NCBI GenBank assembly: GCA_964459515.1
Contig: CAYWML010000063.1
Coordinates: 1-7,285, forward strand
DNA from: Scatosoma sp964459515
GTDB taxonomy: Bacteria > Bacillota > Clostridia > Christensenellales > Borkfalkiaceae
Length of the DNA stretch: 7,285 nucleotides
Direction of reading: 5' to 3'
In this document: positions 1 to 6,983 of the stretch, one piece after another
How the letters are laid out: the number at the start of each line of letters is the position of its first letter
Numbering within the stretch: the stretch's first letter is position 1
Made by a program: the position numbers and the translations under genes
Notes under the pieces: model-generated
What the model was told of the DNA's origin: nothing
Seen by the model: the letters and a program-made list of their open reading frames with translations, nothing else
The model's database searches: none

Positions 1-511
1 TCCCGGCATCATAAGCGCCAACCGCCTCAAACATGGAGGAGAGCGATCTCTTTCTGCCATTTACATGTCCCGCAAGCATAGGGCCTCCGGAAACGAAAAC
101 GGTGGGAATATTCACGCGGGCAGCCGCCATCAGAAGTCCGGGTACATTCTTGTCGCAGTTGGGAATCATAACAAGTCCGTCAAACTGGTGTGCCTTGGCA
201 AGGCACTCCGTAGAATCGGCAATCAAATCGCGCGTGACGAGGGAATATTTCATGCCCGTATGCCCCATCGCAATGCCGTCGCAAACGGTGATGGCAGGGA
301 ACATGATCGGCGTTCCGCCTGCCATCGCCACGCCGAGCTTCACCGCCTGCGCGATTTTATCGAGGTGGGTATGCCCCGGCACGATTTCGTTATAGGAACA
401 GACGACGCCGATAAGCGGTTGCGCCATTTCCTCGTCCGTCATGCCGAGCGCGTGGTATAAAGAGCGGTGCGGCGCGTTTGCAAAGCCGTCCACTATCGTA
501 TCCTTGACCAT
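1..511 (-). CDS. ilvD: Dihydroxy-acid dehydratase, N-terminal part (runs off left edge)
   Basis: IlvD removes water from 2,3-dihydroxy-isovalerate and 2,3-dihydroxy-3-methylvalerate to give the 2-oxo acids that precede valine/leucine and isoleucine. It is a cytosolic Fe-S enzyme. My translation of the minus strand from the ATG at 511-509 gives 170 residues with no stop. Visible family motifs are NEIVPGH (residues 41-47), CDGIAMGH (77-84) with Asp78, PNCDK (117-121) with Cys119, Asp120 and Lys121, and VSGGPM. Asp78, Cys119, Asp120 and Lys121 fall where the family has its Mg ligands, one Fe-S cysteine and the carbamylated lysine. The PGH spelling (residues 45-47) resembles E. coli IlvD rather than enzymes with a cysteine there, so cluster type is uncertain. 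AAGGAG lies just upstream of the start. The gap to ilvC is 49 nt, consistent with one operon. Full-length proteins are roughly 550 residues, so about two thirds is missing because of the window edge, not truncation. Confidence 0.96.
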   Translation of the reverse strand, partial: MVKDTIVDGFANAPHRSLYHALGMTDEEMAQPLIGVVCSYNEIVPGHTHLDKIAQAVKLGVAMAGGTPIMFPAITVCDGIAMGHTGMKYSLVTRDLIADSTECLAKAHQFDGLVMIPNCDKNVPGLLMAAARVNIPTVFVSGGPMLAGHVNGRKRSLSSMFEAVGAYDAG

Positions 512-535
512 ACTTCTCCTTTTTCAAGCCCTTTC

Positions 536-549
536 GCGGCATACGCCGC
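536..549 (-). other. Small hairpin between ilvC and ilvD
   Basis: The 49-nt ilvC-ilvD gap contains a perfect 5-bp stem with a 4-nt loop (GCGGC-GTAT-GCCGC on the coding strand). No U-tract follows, so it is not a normal intrinsic terminator. At most it might affect mRNA processing or 3'-end stability of an upstream fragment. It may equally be chance. Confidence 0.3.
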
Positions 550-560
550 AAGCGTGTGTT

Positions 561-1580
561 TTAGTTATTGATGAATTTTTCTTCGTCTGCCCAGCTATAC
601 AGCTTGCGGATCTCTTTGCCGACGACTTCGGAAGGGTGCTCCGCCGCGATTTTGCGCATGGCATTGAAATGCACCTGTCCCCCCCCTTCGGACATATCCA
701 ACAAAAACTCTTTCGCGAACGTACCGTCTTGAATTTCTTTCAAAACTTTTTTCATCGCCTTTTTCGTTTCTTCGGTGATAATCTTCGGTCCCGTTACGTA
801 ATCGCCGTATTCCGCCGTGTTAGACACAGAATAGCGCATTCCCTCGAAGCCGCTTTGATAAATCAAATCGACGATAAGCTTCATCTCGTGAATACATTCG
901 AAGTATGCGTTTCTCGGATCGTAGCCAGCCTCGACGAGCGTTTCGTAGCCTGCCTGCATAAGCGCGCTGACGCCGCCGCAAAGCACCGCCTGTTCCCCGA
1001 ACAAATCCGTTTCCGTTTCCGTACGGAAGGTCGTTTCCAAAACGCCTGCGCGCGCACCGCCGATACCGAGCGCGTATGCCAAGCCGATTTCCAAAGCGTC
1101 GCCCGTCGCATCCTGCTCCACGGCGATAAGACAAGGCACGCCCTTTCCCGCGAGATACTCGCTGCGGACGGTATGCCCCGGTCCTTTGGGCGCGACCATG
1201 ATAACGTTGACGTCCTTCGGCGGTTTAATGCAACCGTAATGGATATTAAAGCCGTGCGCAAACGCCAGCGTTTTGCCTGCCGTCATGTGCGGTTCTATGC
1301 TTTCCTTATACAGTTTCGCCTGCTTCTCGTCGTTGATGAGGATCATGACGATATCCGCCGCCGCAGCCGCTTCCGCCGCCGTCATGACGGTAACGCCCTG
1401 CCGCTCCGCTTTTTCCCAGCTCTTGCTCCCTTTATACAAACCGACGACGACCTTTACGCCCGATTCCATTAAGTTGAGCGCGTGCGCGTGCCCTTGCGAG
1501 CCGTACCCGATGATCGCCACCGTTTTGCCGTTCAGTTTGTTCAAATCGCAGTCCGATTGATAAAAAATTCTGTTTGCCAT
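561..1580 (-). CDS. ilvC: Ketol-acid reductoisomerase, class I (short form)
   Basis: IlvC catalyses the Mg-dependent alkyl migration and NAD(P)H reduction of 2-acetolactate and 2-aceto-2-hydroxybutyrate to the dihydroxy acids used by IlvD. The protein has 339 residues, the usual length of class I enzymes. The N-terminal Rossmann domain carries GYGSQGHAHA (25-34). The segment after it, GLYKGSKSW (47-55), has Ser52 and Ser54 where NADPH-preferring enzymes bind the 2'-phosphate, so NADPH use is likely (inference). Catalytic residues are in place: His109, Lys132, Asp192 and Glu196 in TDLFGEQ, Glu228 and Glu232 in ECIHE, and Ser253 in SVSN. The start is supported by AAGGAAGGA 7 nt upstream. It lies 42 nt after ilvN. 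One oddity is a run of eight G on the coding strand (positions 679-686) encoding Gly-Gly-Gly near residues 299-301. Confidence 0.98.
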   Translation of the reverse strand: MANRIFYQSDCDLNKLNGKTVAIIGYGSQGHAHALNLMESGVKVVVGLYKGSKSWEKAERQGVTVMTAAEAAAAADIVMILINDEKQAKLYKESIEPHMTAGKTLAFAHGFNIHYGCIKPPKDVNVIMVAPKGPGHTVRSEYLAGKGVPCLIAVEQDATGDALEIGLAYALGIGGARAGVLETTFRTETETDLFGEQAVLCGGVSALMQAGYETLVEAGYDPRNAYFECIHEMKLIVDLIYQSGFEGMRYSVSNTAEYGDYVTGPKIITEETKKAMKKVLKEIQDGTFAKEFLLDMSEGGGQVHFNAMRKIAAEHPSEVVGKEIRKLYSWADEEKFINN

Positions 1581-1622
1581 AATATTTTCCTTCCTTTTAA
1601 TGATTTTTTTATTATCGTTTTT

Positions 1623-2126
1623 TTATTTATCCAAAAGGGTTACGTTGCCTCTATCCAAAGCGACGATGCCCGTTCGGCACATTTCCAAAATCCCGAACGG
1701 CTCCATCAGCTTAACGAACGCGTCGATCTTGGAAGAATTGCCCGTCACCTCGATACACATGCCGTCCGCAGAATAATCGATGACGTTGGCGCGGAACACG
1801 TCCACCGCCGTCATAACGTCGCTTCTCGTTTCCGACTTGTTTTGCACTTTGATCAACATAAGTTCTCGTTTCATGGCGTCCGAGTCCAACACTTCCACCT
1901 TTTTCACGACGTACAGCTTCTGCAATTGATGTATCAGCTGTTCGCAATCGTAGCCGTCGCCGCGTAGCCGAATGGTAATACGGGAATATTCCGAGCGTTC
2001 CGTTTCGCCGACGGTGAGCGCGTCGATATTAAAGCCTCTGCGCGTAAACATCGCCGTCACACGCGTAAGCACGCCTGCCTGATTGTCGGCGTACACCGCC
2101 AACACGAATTCTTTCTTTTCGTCCAT
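1623..2126 (-). CDS. ilvN: Acetolactate synthase small (regulatory) subunit
   Basis: This is the regulatory subunit that activates IlvB and usually confers feedback inhibition by valine or another branched-chain amino acid. The 167-residue length is typical of the full two-domain type. Residues about 6-80 form an ACT domain with the signature NQAGVLTRV (15-23) followed by RRGFNIDALTVGETE. Gly18 and Asn33 match the effector-binding Gly and Asn known from E. coli IlvH. Residues about 85-160 match the C-terminal small-subunit domain (KRELMLIKV and SSKIDAFVKLMEPFGILE). The gene starts 11 nt after the ilvB stop, and its Shine-Dalgarno uses the ilvB stop codon, so the two subunits are probably made in a coupled fashion. 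Symbol ilvH would be equally acceptable. Confidence 0.97.
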   Translation of the reverse strand: MDEKKEFVLAVYADNQAGVLTRVTAMFTRRGFNIDALTVGETERSEYSRITIRLRGDGYDCEQLIHQLQKLYVVKKVEVLDSDAMKRELMLIKVQNKSETRSDVMTAVDVFRANVIDYSADGMCIEVTGNSSKIDAFVKLMEPFGILEMCRTGIVALDRGNVTLLDK

Positions 2127-2133
2127 TTCGCGT

Positions 2134-2140
2134 CTCCTTA
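2134..2140 (-). promoter_or_regulatory. ilvN Shine-Dalgarno overlapping the ilvB stop codon
   Basis: On the coding strand TAAGGAG joins the TAA stop of ilvB to the AGGAG of the ilvN ribosome binding site, 7 nt before the ilvN ATG. A ribosome finishing ilvB sits on this site, an arrangement typical of termination-reinitiation coupling. It would help keep catalytic and regulatory subunits balanced (inference). Confidence 0.85.
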
Positions 2141-3820
2141 TCCGTCGATTTTCGTAATCATGTCCGCAATCGCGCCGCCGGGGGGCAACATGGGCAATAC
2201 CAACTCGTCGGGATCGATACGCACGTCAATAAGCGAAGGCTTATTCGCCTGCAACGCTTGCGTATACGCGCGTTTGAACGCCGCTTGCGTATCCGCCGTA
2301 TAGCCGTCCGCGCCGAACGCCTCCGCCAATTTTACGAAGTCCGTCTTACGTCCCAAAGTCGTTTCCGAATATCGCTTTCCGAAAAACAGCCGTTGCCATT
2401 GCCGCACCATACCCAAAACGCCGTTGTTCAAAAGCACGATGACGACGGGAATTTTATAGGTGACCGCCGTTGCCAGTTCGTTTAAATTCATGCCGAAGCT
2501 GCCGTCTCCCGTAATCAGCGTAACGGGATCTTTCGTCGCCGCGTACGCGCCGATTGCCGCCCCCAAACCGAAGCCCATCGTACCCAAACCGCCGCTTGAC
2601 ACGATACGGCGCGGTCCGTCGAACGAGGCGTATTGCGCCGTCCACATTTGATGTTGCCCCACGTCCGTCGCGAAAATCGTGTTCTTCGGCTTGCACGCGT
2701 TGATTACTTCAAACACCTGCCTCGGCGTAAGCGGCGCGCTTGCCGCCGCCGCGAGCGACTCTTCCAAGCGAAGCTCCTCCGTCTTCAAGCGGCGCACTTC
2801 CATCAACCAATCCATGCGAAGCCGCTCTTCGCAACCTGCCGCTATCCGCAAAAACGCGTCCTCCACGTCCCCGACCAAGCCGAGCGTAACGCGTACGTTT
2901 TTATTCACCTCCGCGGAATCGGGATCGAGTTGAATAATACGGCTGTTTTTGGCAAATTTCCGCACGTTGCCCGTCGCTCTGTCCGAAAAGCGCACGCCCA
3001 CGGCAAGGATTAAATCCGCCTTATCCTGCGCCATGGAAGAAGCGTAATGCCCGTGCATACCCTGCATACCGAGGAAGCGTTCTCCCTCTTGCGGCACGGA
3101 GGAAAGCCCCATAAACGAACAGCCGATCACCGCGCCGATCTTTTCGGCAAACGCCACGATCTCCTCGCCCATGCCCAAGCCTGCCGCGCCGCCGCCGACG
3201 TAAATATACGGCTTCTTCGATTCGTTGATCAAAGCGATTGCCTCGTCGATTTTCTCTTTCCGTACTTTCGGAAGCGGCAACTTTTCCGCAACCGCCTGCG
3301 GTTCGTAAACGCACGACGCCTGTTGCACGTCCTTCGGCACGTCTACGAGCACCGGTCCCGGCCTACCCGACTTCGCAATCCGAAACGCCTCGCGCAAAGT
3401 ATCGGCGAGCGTTTCCACGCTCCGTACCAAAAAATTATGCTTCGTGACGGGCATCGTCACGCCCGTAATATCGATTTCCTGAAAGCTGTCTTTGCCGATT
3501 AAGGAACGCGGCACGTTGCCCGTAATCGCGACCATGGGTATGGAATCGAGCATTGCCGTCGCAATTCCCGTGACCAAATTCGTCGCCCCGGGGCCGCTGG
3601 TGGCGATACACACGCCGACCTTGCCCGTCGCACGGGAATACCCGTCCGCCGCGTGCGCCGCGCCTTGTTCGTGCGCGGTGAGATAATGTTTGATTTCCGT
3701 ACGATATTCGTACAATGCGTCGTAAACGTCGATAATCTGTCCGCCGGGATAGCCGAACACGTCGGTAACTCCCTGCTCTATCAATGTTTTTACGATGATT
3801 TGCGCACCCGTATATTTCAT
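2138..3820 (-). CDS. ilvB: Acetolactate synthase large (catalytic) subunit
   Basis: This ThDP- and FAD-dependent enzyme makes 2-acetolactate from two pyruvates, or 2-aceto-2-hydroxybutyrate from pyruvate and 2-oxobutyrate, the first shared step of the pathway. At 560 residues it has the normal length and all three domains. The N-terminal pyrimidine-binding domain has GYPGG (23-27) and the catalytic Glu51 in AHEQGAAHAADGY. The central FAD domain spans about 185-345. The C-terminal ThDP domain begins near 370 and contains GTMGFGLG (413-420) and the metal motif from GDG (438-440) to NN (465-466). FQEID (113-117) and the VRQWQ tryptophan (Trp474), both typical of acetohydroxyacid synthases rather than pyruvate oxidases, are present. 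The ATG overlaps the leuA stop in ATGA, with GGGAGGAG 7 nt upstream inside leuA. ilvN follows directly, supporting the biosynthetic rather than catabolic (AlsS) assignment. Confidence 0.98.
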   Translation of the reverse strand: MKYTGAQIIVKTLIEQGVTDVFGYPGGQIIDVYDALYEYRTEIKHYLTAHEQGAAHAADGYSRATGKVGVCIATSGPGATNLVTGIATAMLDSIPMVAITGNVPRSLIGKDSFQEIDITGVTMPVTKHNFLVRSVETLADTLREAFRIAKSGRPGPVLVDVPKDVQQASCVYEPQAVAEKLPLPKVRKEKIDEAIALINESKKPYIYVGGGAAGLGMGEEIVAFAEKIGAVIGCSFMGLSSVPQEGERFLGMQGMHGHYASSMAQDKADLILAVGVRFSDRATGNVRKFAKNSRIIQLDPDSAEVNKNVRVTLGLVGDVEDAFLRIAAGCEERLRMDWLMEVRRLKTEELRLEESLAAAASAPLTPRQVFEVINACKPKNTIFATDVGQHQMWTAQYASFDGPRRIVSSGGLGTMGFGLGAAIGAYAATKDPVTLITGDGSFGMNLNELATAVTYKIPVVIVLLNNGVLGMVRQWQRLFFGKRYSETTLGRKTDFVKLAEAFGADGYTADTQAAFKRAYTQALQANKPSLIDVRIDPDELVLPMLPPGGAIADMITKIDG

Positions 3821-5511
3821 CGCTGTGCTCCTCCCGAACTATTTTCTTGTGCCGCCAACAACCGATTGAGGGCGGACACCAACGCGCAAACGGACGACGT
3901 CATAATATCGCTGTGCACGCCTGCGCCCCAATAGGATTTTCCTTCGTACGACAGCCTCACGTACGACGCCGCGCGCGCCGAGGAATGTTCCTCCAAAGCG
4001 TGCTGTTCGTAATTTTCCAAAACGTACTGCATGCCGACGACTTTCTTCAATGCGTTGGAAACGCAATTCAAACGACCGTTTCCGTCCGCACACACCGTGC
4101 GCCGTTCGCCGAAAAGCACGGTTTCCGCCGCCGCACGCACGTTTCCGTCGCCGCCGTCCTCATACTTCACGCTTTCCAACCGCAACGCCTCCTCGCGATT
4201 GACATACTCTTTCACGAATATGTCGTACACTTCCTGCGCCGCCAACTCCCGATGACCGCGATCGGAAACGCCCTTGACGAGATAACCGAATTCTTCGCGC
4301 ATACGTTGCGGCAAAAGCAACTTAAACTGCGTTTCCAATACATAGCCGATTCCGCCCTTGCCCGACTGCGAATTGATACGGATAACGTCCGCTTCGTACA
4401 CCCTGCCCACGTCCGCCGGATCGATGGGGAGATAGGGCACGGTCCACGTTTGCAAGCCGCGCTCCTCGCGATATTTCATGCCTTTTGCGATCGCGTCTTG
4501 GTGCGATCCCGAAAACGCCGCAAACACCAATTTCCCGCTGTACGGTTGCCGATCTCCCACGCGCATACGCGTTACCCGTTCGTACACCGAAGTGATATGC
4601 GGCAAATCGGAAAAATCGAGCAACGGATCTACCCCTTGCGAATACATATTCAAAGCAAGCGTGACGATATCGACGTTGCCCGTACGCTCCCCGTTGCCGA
4701 ACAGCGTACCTTCGATACGATCGCCCCCTGCCAGCAACCCCGCTTCGCTGTCCGCCACGGCGCAACCGCGATCGTTATGCGGATGTAAAGACACCGTCAC
4801 GCTCTCCCGACTGCGCAAATGCTTGCACATATACTCCACCTGCGCGGCGTACACATGCGGCATGGAATGGGAAACCGTAACGGGAAGATTGATAATCGCC
4901 TTATCCGTCGGCGTCGGTTGCCAAATATCCAAAACGGCGTTGCATATTTCCGCGGCGAAGGGCGGCTCCGTGCCCGTAAAGCTTTCGGGAGAATATTCCA
5001 AAGTAATCTTCCCCTCCGCTTTGTCCTTATACGCCTTGCAAAGCCGTGCGCCGAACTCCGCCAAAGCCACGATTTCCTTTTTCTCTTTCTTGAACACCTG
5101 CGTGCGTTGCGCCACGGACGTGGAATTGTACAAATGCACGATGGCGCGCTTCGCACCCCGTATCGCCTCGAACGTCTTGTCGATAATATGCTCTCGCGAT
5201 TGCGTCAGCACCTGTATCGTCACGTCGTCGGGGATAAGATTGCCTTCGATCAACGCGCGACAAAATTCGTACTCCGTCTCGCTCGCCGCAGGGAAGCCGA
5301 TTTCGATTTCCTTAAACCCGACGGCGCAAAGCAGCTTGAAAAACTCTAATTTTTCCTCCAAATTCATAGGAATGATCAACGCCTGATTTCCGTCCCGAAG
5401 ATCGACGCTGCACCAAATCGGCGACTTATCGATATACGAACGCTTCGTCCAATCCCAAGTCGCGTCCTCCGCCTCAAAATATTGTCTGACGTATTTGTTA
5501 CTGTTTTTCAT
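3817..5511 (-). CDS. leuA: 2-Isopropylmalate synthase, type 2 (long, mycobacterial/yeast-like form)
   Basis: LeuA condenses acetyl-CoA with 2-oxoisovalerate to 2-isopropylmalate, the committed step to leucine. From the ATG at 5511 the protein has 564 residues. The TIM-barrel catalytic domain (about 30-310) has DLRDGNQAL (37-45), HPHNDRG (243-249) and LFGNGERTGN (270-279). Asp40, His243, His245 and Asn279 match the divalent-metal ligands, with Arg39 as catalytic arginine. DLRDGNQ rather than TLRDGEQ, and GSHQDAI (335-341), mark the type 2 family. Residues about 430-555 form the LeuA dimerisation/regulatory domain and end in WGAGVHSDIMTSS, close to the M. tuberculosis enzyme, so leucine feedback inhibition is likely. 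The frame stays open 36 codons further upstream, but that part lies in the T-box terminator, so the internal start is preferred. It is the first gene of the T-box-controlled block and overlaps ilvB by 4 nt. Confidence 0.96.
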   Translation of the reverse strand: MKNSNKYVRQYFEAEDATWDWTKRSYIDKSPIWCSVDLRDGNQALIIPMNLEEKLEFFKLLCAVGFKEIEIGFPAASETEYEFCRALIEGNLIPDDVTIQVLTQSREHIIDKTFEAIRGAKRAIVHLYNSTSVAQRTQVFKKEKKEIVALAEFGARLCKAYKDKAEGKITLEYSPESFTGTEPPFAAEICNAVLDIWQPTPTDKAIINLPVTVSHSMPHVYAAQVEYMCKHLRSRESVTVSLHPHNDRGCAVADSEAGLLAGGDRIEGTLFGNGERTGNVDIVTLALNMYSQGVDPLLDFSDLPHITSVYERVTRMRVGDRQPYSGKLVFAAFSGSHQDAIAKGMKYREERGLQTWTVPYLPIDPADVGRVYEADVIRINSQSGKGGIGYVLETQFKLLLPQRMREEFGYLVKGVSDRGHRELAAQEVYDIFVKEYVNREEALRLESVKYEDGGDGNVRAAAETVLFGERRTVCADGNGRLNCVSNALKKVVGMQYVLENYEQHALEEHSSARAASYVRLSYEGKSYWGAGVHSDIMTSSVCALVSALNRLLAAQENSSGGAQR

Positions 5512-5515
5512 ACTG

Positions 5516-5522
5516 CACCTAT
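5516..5522 (-). promoter_or_regulatory. leuA ribosome binding site (decides the start)
   Basis: On the coding strand ATAGGTG ends 4 nt before the ATG at 5511-5509, immediately after the terminator U-tract. AGGTG is a weaker and closer Shine-Dalgarno than those of the other genes here. It is the only one that can serve a start downstream of the terminator. An earlier ATG at 5619 would put the first 36 codons through the antiterminator and terminator stems. Confidence 0.7.
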
Positions 5523-5526
5523 TATC

Positions 5527-5578
5527 AAAAAAAAATCTCTTCCGTCGCACGACAAAAAGCCACGTGCTGCGAAAGAGA
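5527..5578 (-). terminator. Intrinsic terminator of the T-box leader
   Basis: On the minus strand TCTCTT (5578-5573) pairs with AAGAGA, extended by T-G, C-G and G-C pairs, a 2-nt mismatch, and then GCACG with CGTGC around a T-rich loop. Nine U residues (5535-5527) follow directly. The 5' arm is shared with the antiterminator, so the two structures exclude each other. It lies 15 nt before the leuA start codon. Confidence 0.95.
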
Positions 5579-5604
5579 CGAAGAAACTCCGCGGTACCAC
5601 TCTT
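5573..5604 (-). promoter_or_regulatory. T-box antiterminator with UGGU tRNA-acceptor bulge
   Basis: AAGAG (5604-5600) can pair with CUCUU (5577-5573), enclosing the T-box core. The bulge UGGU (5599-5596) is complementary to a tRNA 3' end of the form ACCA. Its variable base, U, fits discriminator A73, which bacterial tRNA-Leu carries. The CUCUU arm is also the 5' arm of the terminator, giving the expected switch. Confidence 0.88.
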
Positions 5605-5702
5605 ATTGGTAAATTGCATTTACCCGCTTATATACTCTCTGTCACGGGAGAACCCGTCCGAATCTACTCGGCGAAAGCACGCCTTTCTGTCGGAGGCTCG
5701 GG

Positions 5703-5708
5703 GAGGAG
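5703..5708 (-). promoter_or_regulatory. T-box specifier, CUC (leucine), in a CUCCUC doublet
   Basis: Counting ten nucleotides back from the end of the conserved GAGC of the Stem I 3' strand, as in the B. subtilis glyQS leader, places the specifier triplet at 5708-5706, which reads CUC. The next triplet (5705-5703) is also CUC, so a one-codon shift would still call leucine. Leucine agrees with leuA being the first controlled gene and with the UGGU bulge. Confidence 0.82.
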
Positions 5709-5810
5709 CTATATTCCGTAACGCCGTATCGGCTCGCAGCGAACGCCGACTCTCTGTCAACCAAACGTCACGGATTTTTATCCCGTCATTGCCTTTTATT
5801 CTGTTTATGG

Positions 5811-5828
5811 AAACGCCTTATGGCGTTT
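5811..5828 (-). other. Hairpin between ilvE and the T-box
   Basis: A perfect 7-bp stem with a 4-nt loop (AAACGCC-ATAA-GGCGTTT on the minus strand) lies 46 nt after the ilvE stop codon and about 20 nt before T-box Stem I. No U-tract follows on the minus strand, so it is not a convincing terminator. It could protect the 3' end of an ilvE-only mRNA. The rest of 5829-5874 shows nothing recognisable, including no consensus promoter for the leader. Confidence 0.45.
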
Positions 5829-5874
5829 GTTCGCCGATTCCGTCGGGGCGTTGCCTCTGCACCCGTACAAACGC

Positions 5875-6936
5875 TTATAGACGATACGTCCAGCCGAACG
5901 TATCCTCGCGCGTGCCCCATTGAATACCCGTCAATACATCGTATAGCGTTTGCGTGACCGCGCCGATTTTTCCGTCGCAGATCGTATATTCCTTATCGCC
6001 TACGGCAAGCCGCCCTATCGGCGATACCACCGCCGCCGTTCCGCAACCCCACGCCTCTTCCAACGTGCCGTTCTGCAACGCCGTCACCAATTCGTCCAAG
6101 GACAGCAACCGCTCCGTCACCGTGTAGCCCATGCCGCGCAACACCTCGATACAGCTCTTCCGCGTAATGCCGGGCAATATCGAACCCGTCAGCTTCGGCG
6201 TGACAATCTCTCCGCCGATCTTAAACATGACGTTCATCGCGCCGACTTCTTCCACGTACTTCCGTTCTACGCCGTCCAACCATAACACCTGCGAATAGCC
6301 GCGCTCCGCCGCACGTTCGCCTGCGCGCGTGCTCGCCGCGTAGTTTCCGCCGCACTTCGCGTAACCCGTGCCGCCGCGCACCGTGCGCACGTCCTCCGAT
6401 TCTATCATAATCCCGACGGGGTTTATCCCCTCCGCGTAATAACTGCCGCTGGGCGAAGCTATCAACATAAACGTCGCTCTATGCACCGCGTGCACGCCGA
6501 GCGTTTCGTCGTTGCCGAACAGAAAGGGGCGCAAATACAACGACGTACCGAAAGATTTCGGCACCCAACGCTCCTCTAAGCGCACGAAAGTCGTCAAAAG
6601 TTCCAACATATCCCCTTCGTCCATCTGCGGCAAACTCATGCGCTCCGCTGAGTTATTCATGCGCCGTACGTTCTCCGTCGGGCGGAAGAGTTGTACGCCG
6701 CCGTCTGCGCGACGATAGGCTTTCAACCCCTCGAATATCTCCGCGCCGTAATGCAACACCGTAGAGGCAGGGTGCAAAGAAATCCTGCCGAACGGCACGA
6801 TTCTCGCGTCGTACCAACCGCGCCCCCGTTCCCAATCGACGAGCAGCATATGGTCGGTGAATACCTTTCCGAACCCTAAGCCGTCCTCCGAAGGAAGCGC
6901 GCGCGGCGTATCCGTTTTCGTAATTGCAATCTGCAT
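5875..6936 (-). CDS. ilvE: Branched-chain amino acid aminotransferase (class IV, PLP-dependent)
   Basis: IlvE transfers the amino group between glutamate and the 2-oxo acids of valine, isoleucine and leucine, the last biosynthetic step and also the first degradative one. The 353-residue length and sequence fit the BCAT group II family (mammalian BCAT and Bacillus YwaA/YbgE-like) rather than the shorter E. coli form. Visible motifs are YGAEIFEGLKAYR (63-75), RPFLFG (136-141), and the PLP-lysine region GYAKCGGNYAAS with Lys194. KYVEEVGAMN (226-235) carries the conserved Glu of the cofactor pocket. GCGTAAVVSPIG (297-308) is the phosphate-binding GTxTAA-type loop. The C-terminus EDTFGWTYRL matches the family's closing motif. 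GGGAGG 8 nt before the ATG supports the start. It has its own promoter, and the T-box lies downstream of it, so it is not expected to respond to tRNA-Leu. Confidence 0.97.
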   Translation of the reverse strand: MQIAITKTDTPRALPSEDGLGFGKVFTDHMLLVDWERGRGWYDARIVPFGRISLHPASTVLHYGAEIFEGLKAYRRADGGVQLFRPTENVRRMNNSAERMSLPQMDEGDMLELLTTFVRLEERWVPKSFGTSLYLRPFLFGNDETLGVHAVHRATFMLIASPSGSYYAEGINPVGIMIESEDVRTVRGGTGYAKCGGNYAASTRAGERAAERGYSQVLWLDGVERKYVEEVGAMNVMFKIGGEIVTPKLTGSILPGITRKSCIEVLRGMGYTVTERLLSLDELVTALQNGTLEEAWGCGTAAVVSPIGRLAVGDKEYTICDGKIGAVTQTLYDVLTGIQWGTREDTFGWTYRL

Positions 6937-6973
6937 TTATCTCGCCTCCCGTTTATGCAAAAAACGAATTATC

Positions 6974-6983
6974 AAACGCGTTT
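6974..6983. repeat. 10-bp palindrome in the ilvE 5' leader
   Basis: AAACGCGTTT is a perfect palindrome lying about 10-20 nt downstream of the predicted ilvE transcription start. On the transcript, AAAACG (6984-6979) can alternatively pair with CGTTTT (6966-6961), and two more U follow. It could be an operator or a weak leader hairpin. Either could be chance. Confidence 0.3.

Larger units (their letters stand above)
5527..5790 (-). ncRNA. T-box riboswitch leader, leucine-type, upstream of leuA
   Basis: T-box leaders bind a specific tRNA. Charged tRNA allows a terminator to form, and uncharged tRNA stabilises an antiterminator so transcription continues. On the minus strand Stem I can be traced: CGGG (5785-5782) with CCCG (5702-5699), CCGTGACG (5773-5766) with CGTTACGG (5723-5716, one G-U pair), the conserved AGAGAG (5755-5750), and TCGGC (5749-5745) with GCCGA (5733-5729) closing a distal loop that contains the GCTGCGAGCC-like consensus. 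The specifier CUC follows. Stem II-region pieces include ACGGG-TTCT-CCCGT (5657-5644), and Stem III is GGTAAAT-GCA-ATTTACC (5624-5608). The T-box core GAGTGGTACCGCGG spans 5602-5589. The canonical AGUA loop-E spelling at the Stem I base is not obvious. No own promoter was recognised upstream, so transcription may read through from ilvE. Confidence 0.95.

Noticed and set aside
441..1472. Long plus-strand open frame (343 codons) antisense to ilvC
   Set aside because: The minus strand encodes a complete IlvC with all catalytic residues. The plus-strand product is rich in Arg, His and Phe, has no recognisable domain, and is a shadow of GC-biased codons.
3847..5386. Plus-strand open frames of about 300 codons antisense to leuA
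   Set aside because: They overlap the leuA catalytic and regulatory domains, have low-complexity composition, and lack ribosome sites and family motifs.
5512..5619. 36-codon N-terminal extension of leuA to the ATG at 5619
   Set aside because: The extension is encoded by Stem III, the T-box core and the terminator stem, has no Shine-Dalgarno, and has no counterpart in the LeuA family. The ATG at 5511 sits after the U-tract with AGGTG upstream.
5755..5760. TTGACA on the minus strand as a -35 element for leuA
   Set aside because: No -10 lies 16-18 nt downstream, and the bases belong to T-box Stem I (the lead-in to AGAGAG), so transcription must already have begun upstream.
5811..5828. Hairpin after ilvE as an intrinsic terminator
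   Set aside because: The stem is good but the following bases are CCATAAACAG, with no U-tract on the minus strand, and the plus side has only a weak TTTGTT.
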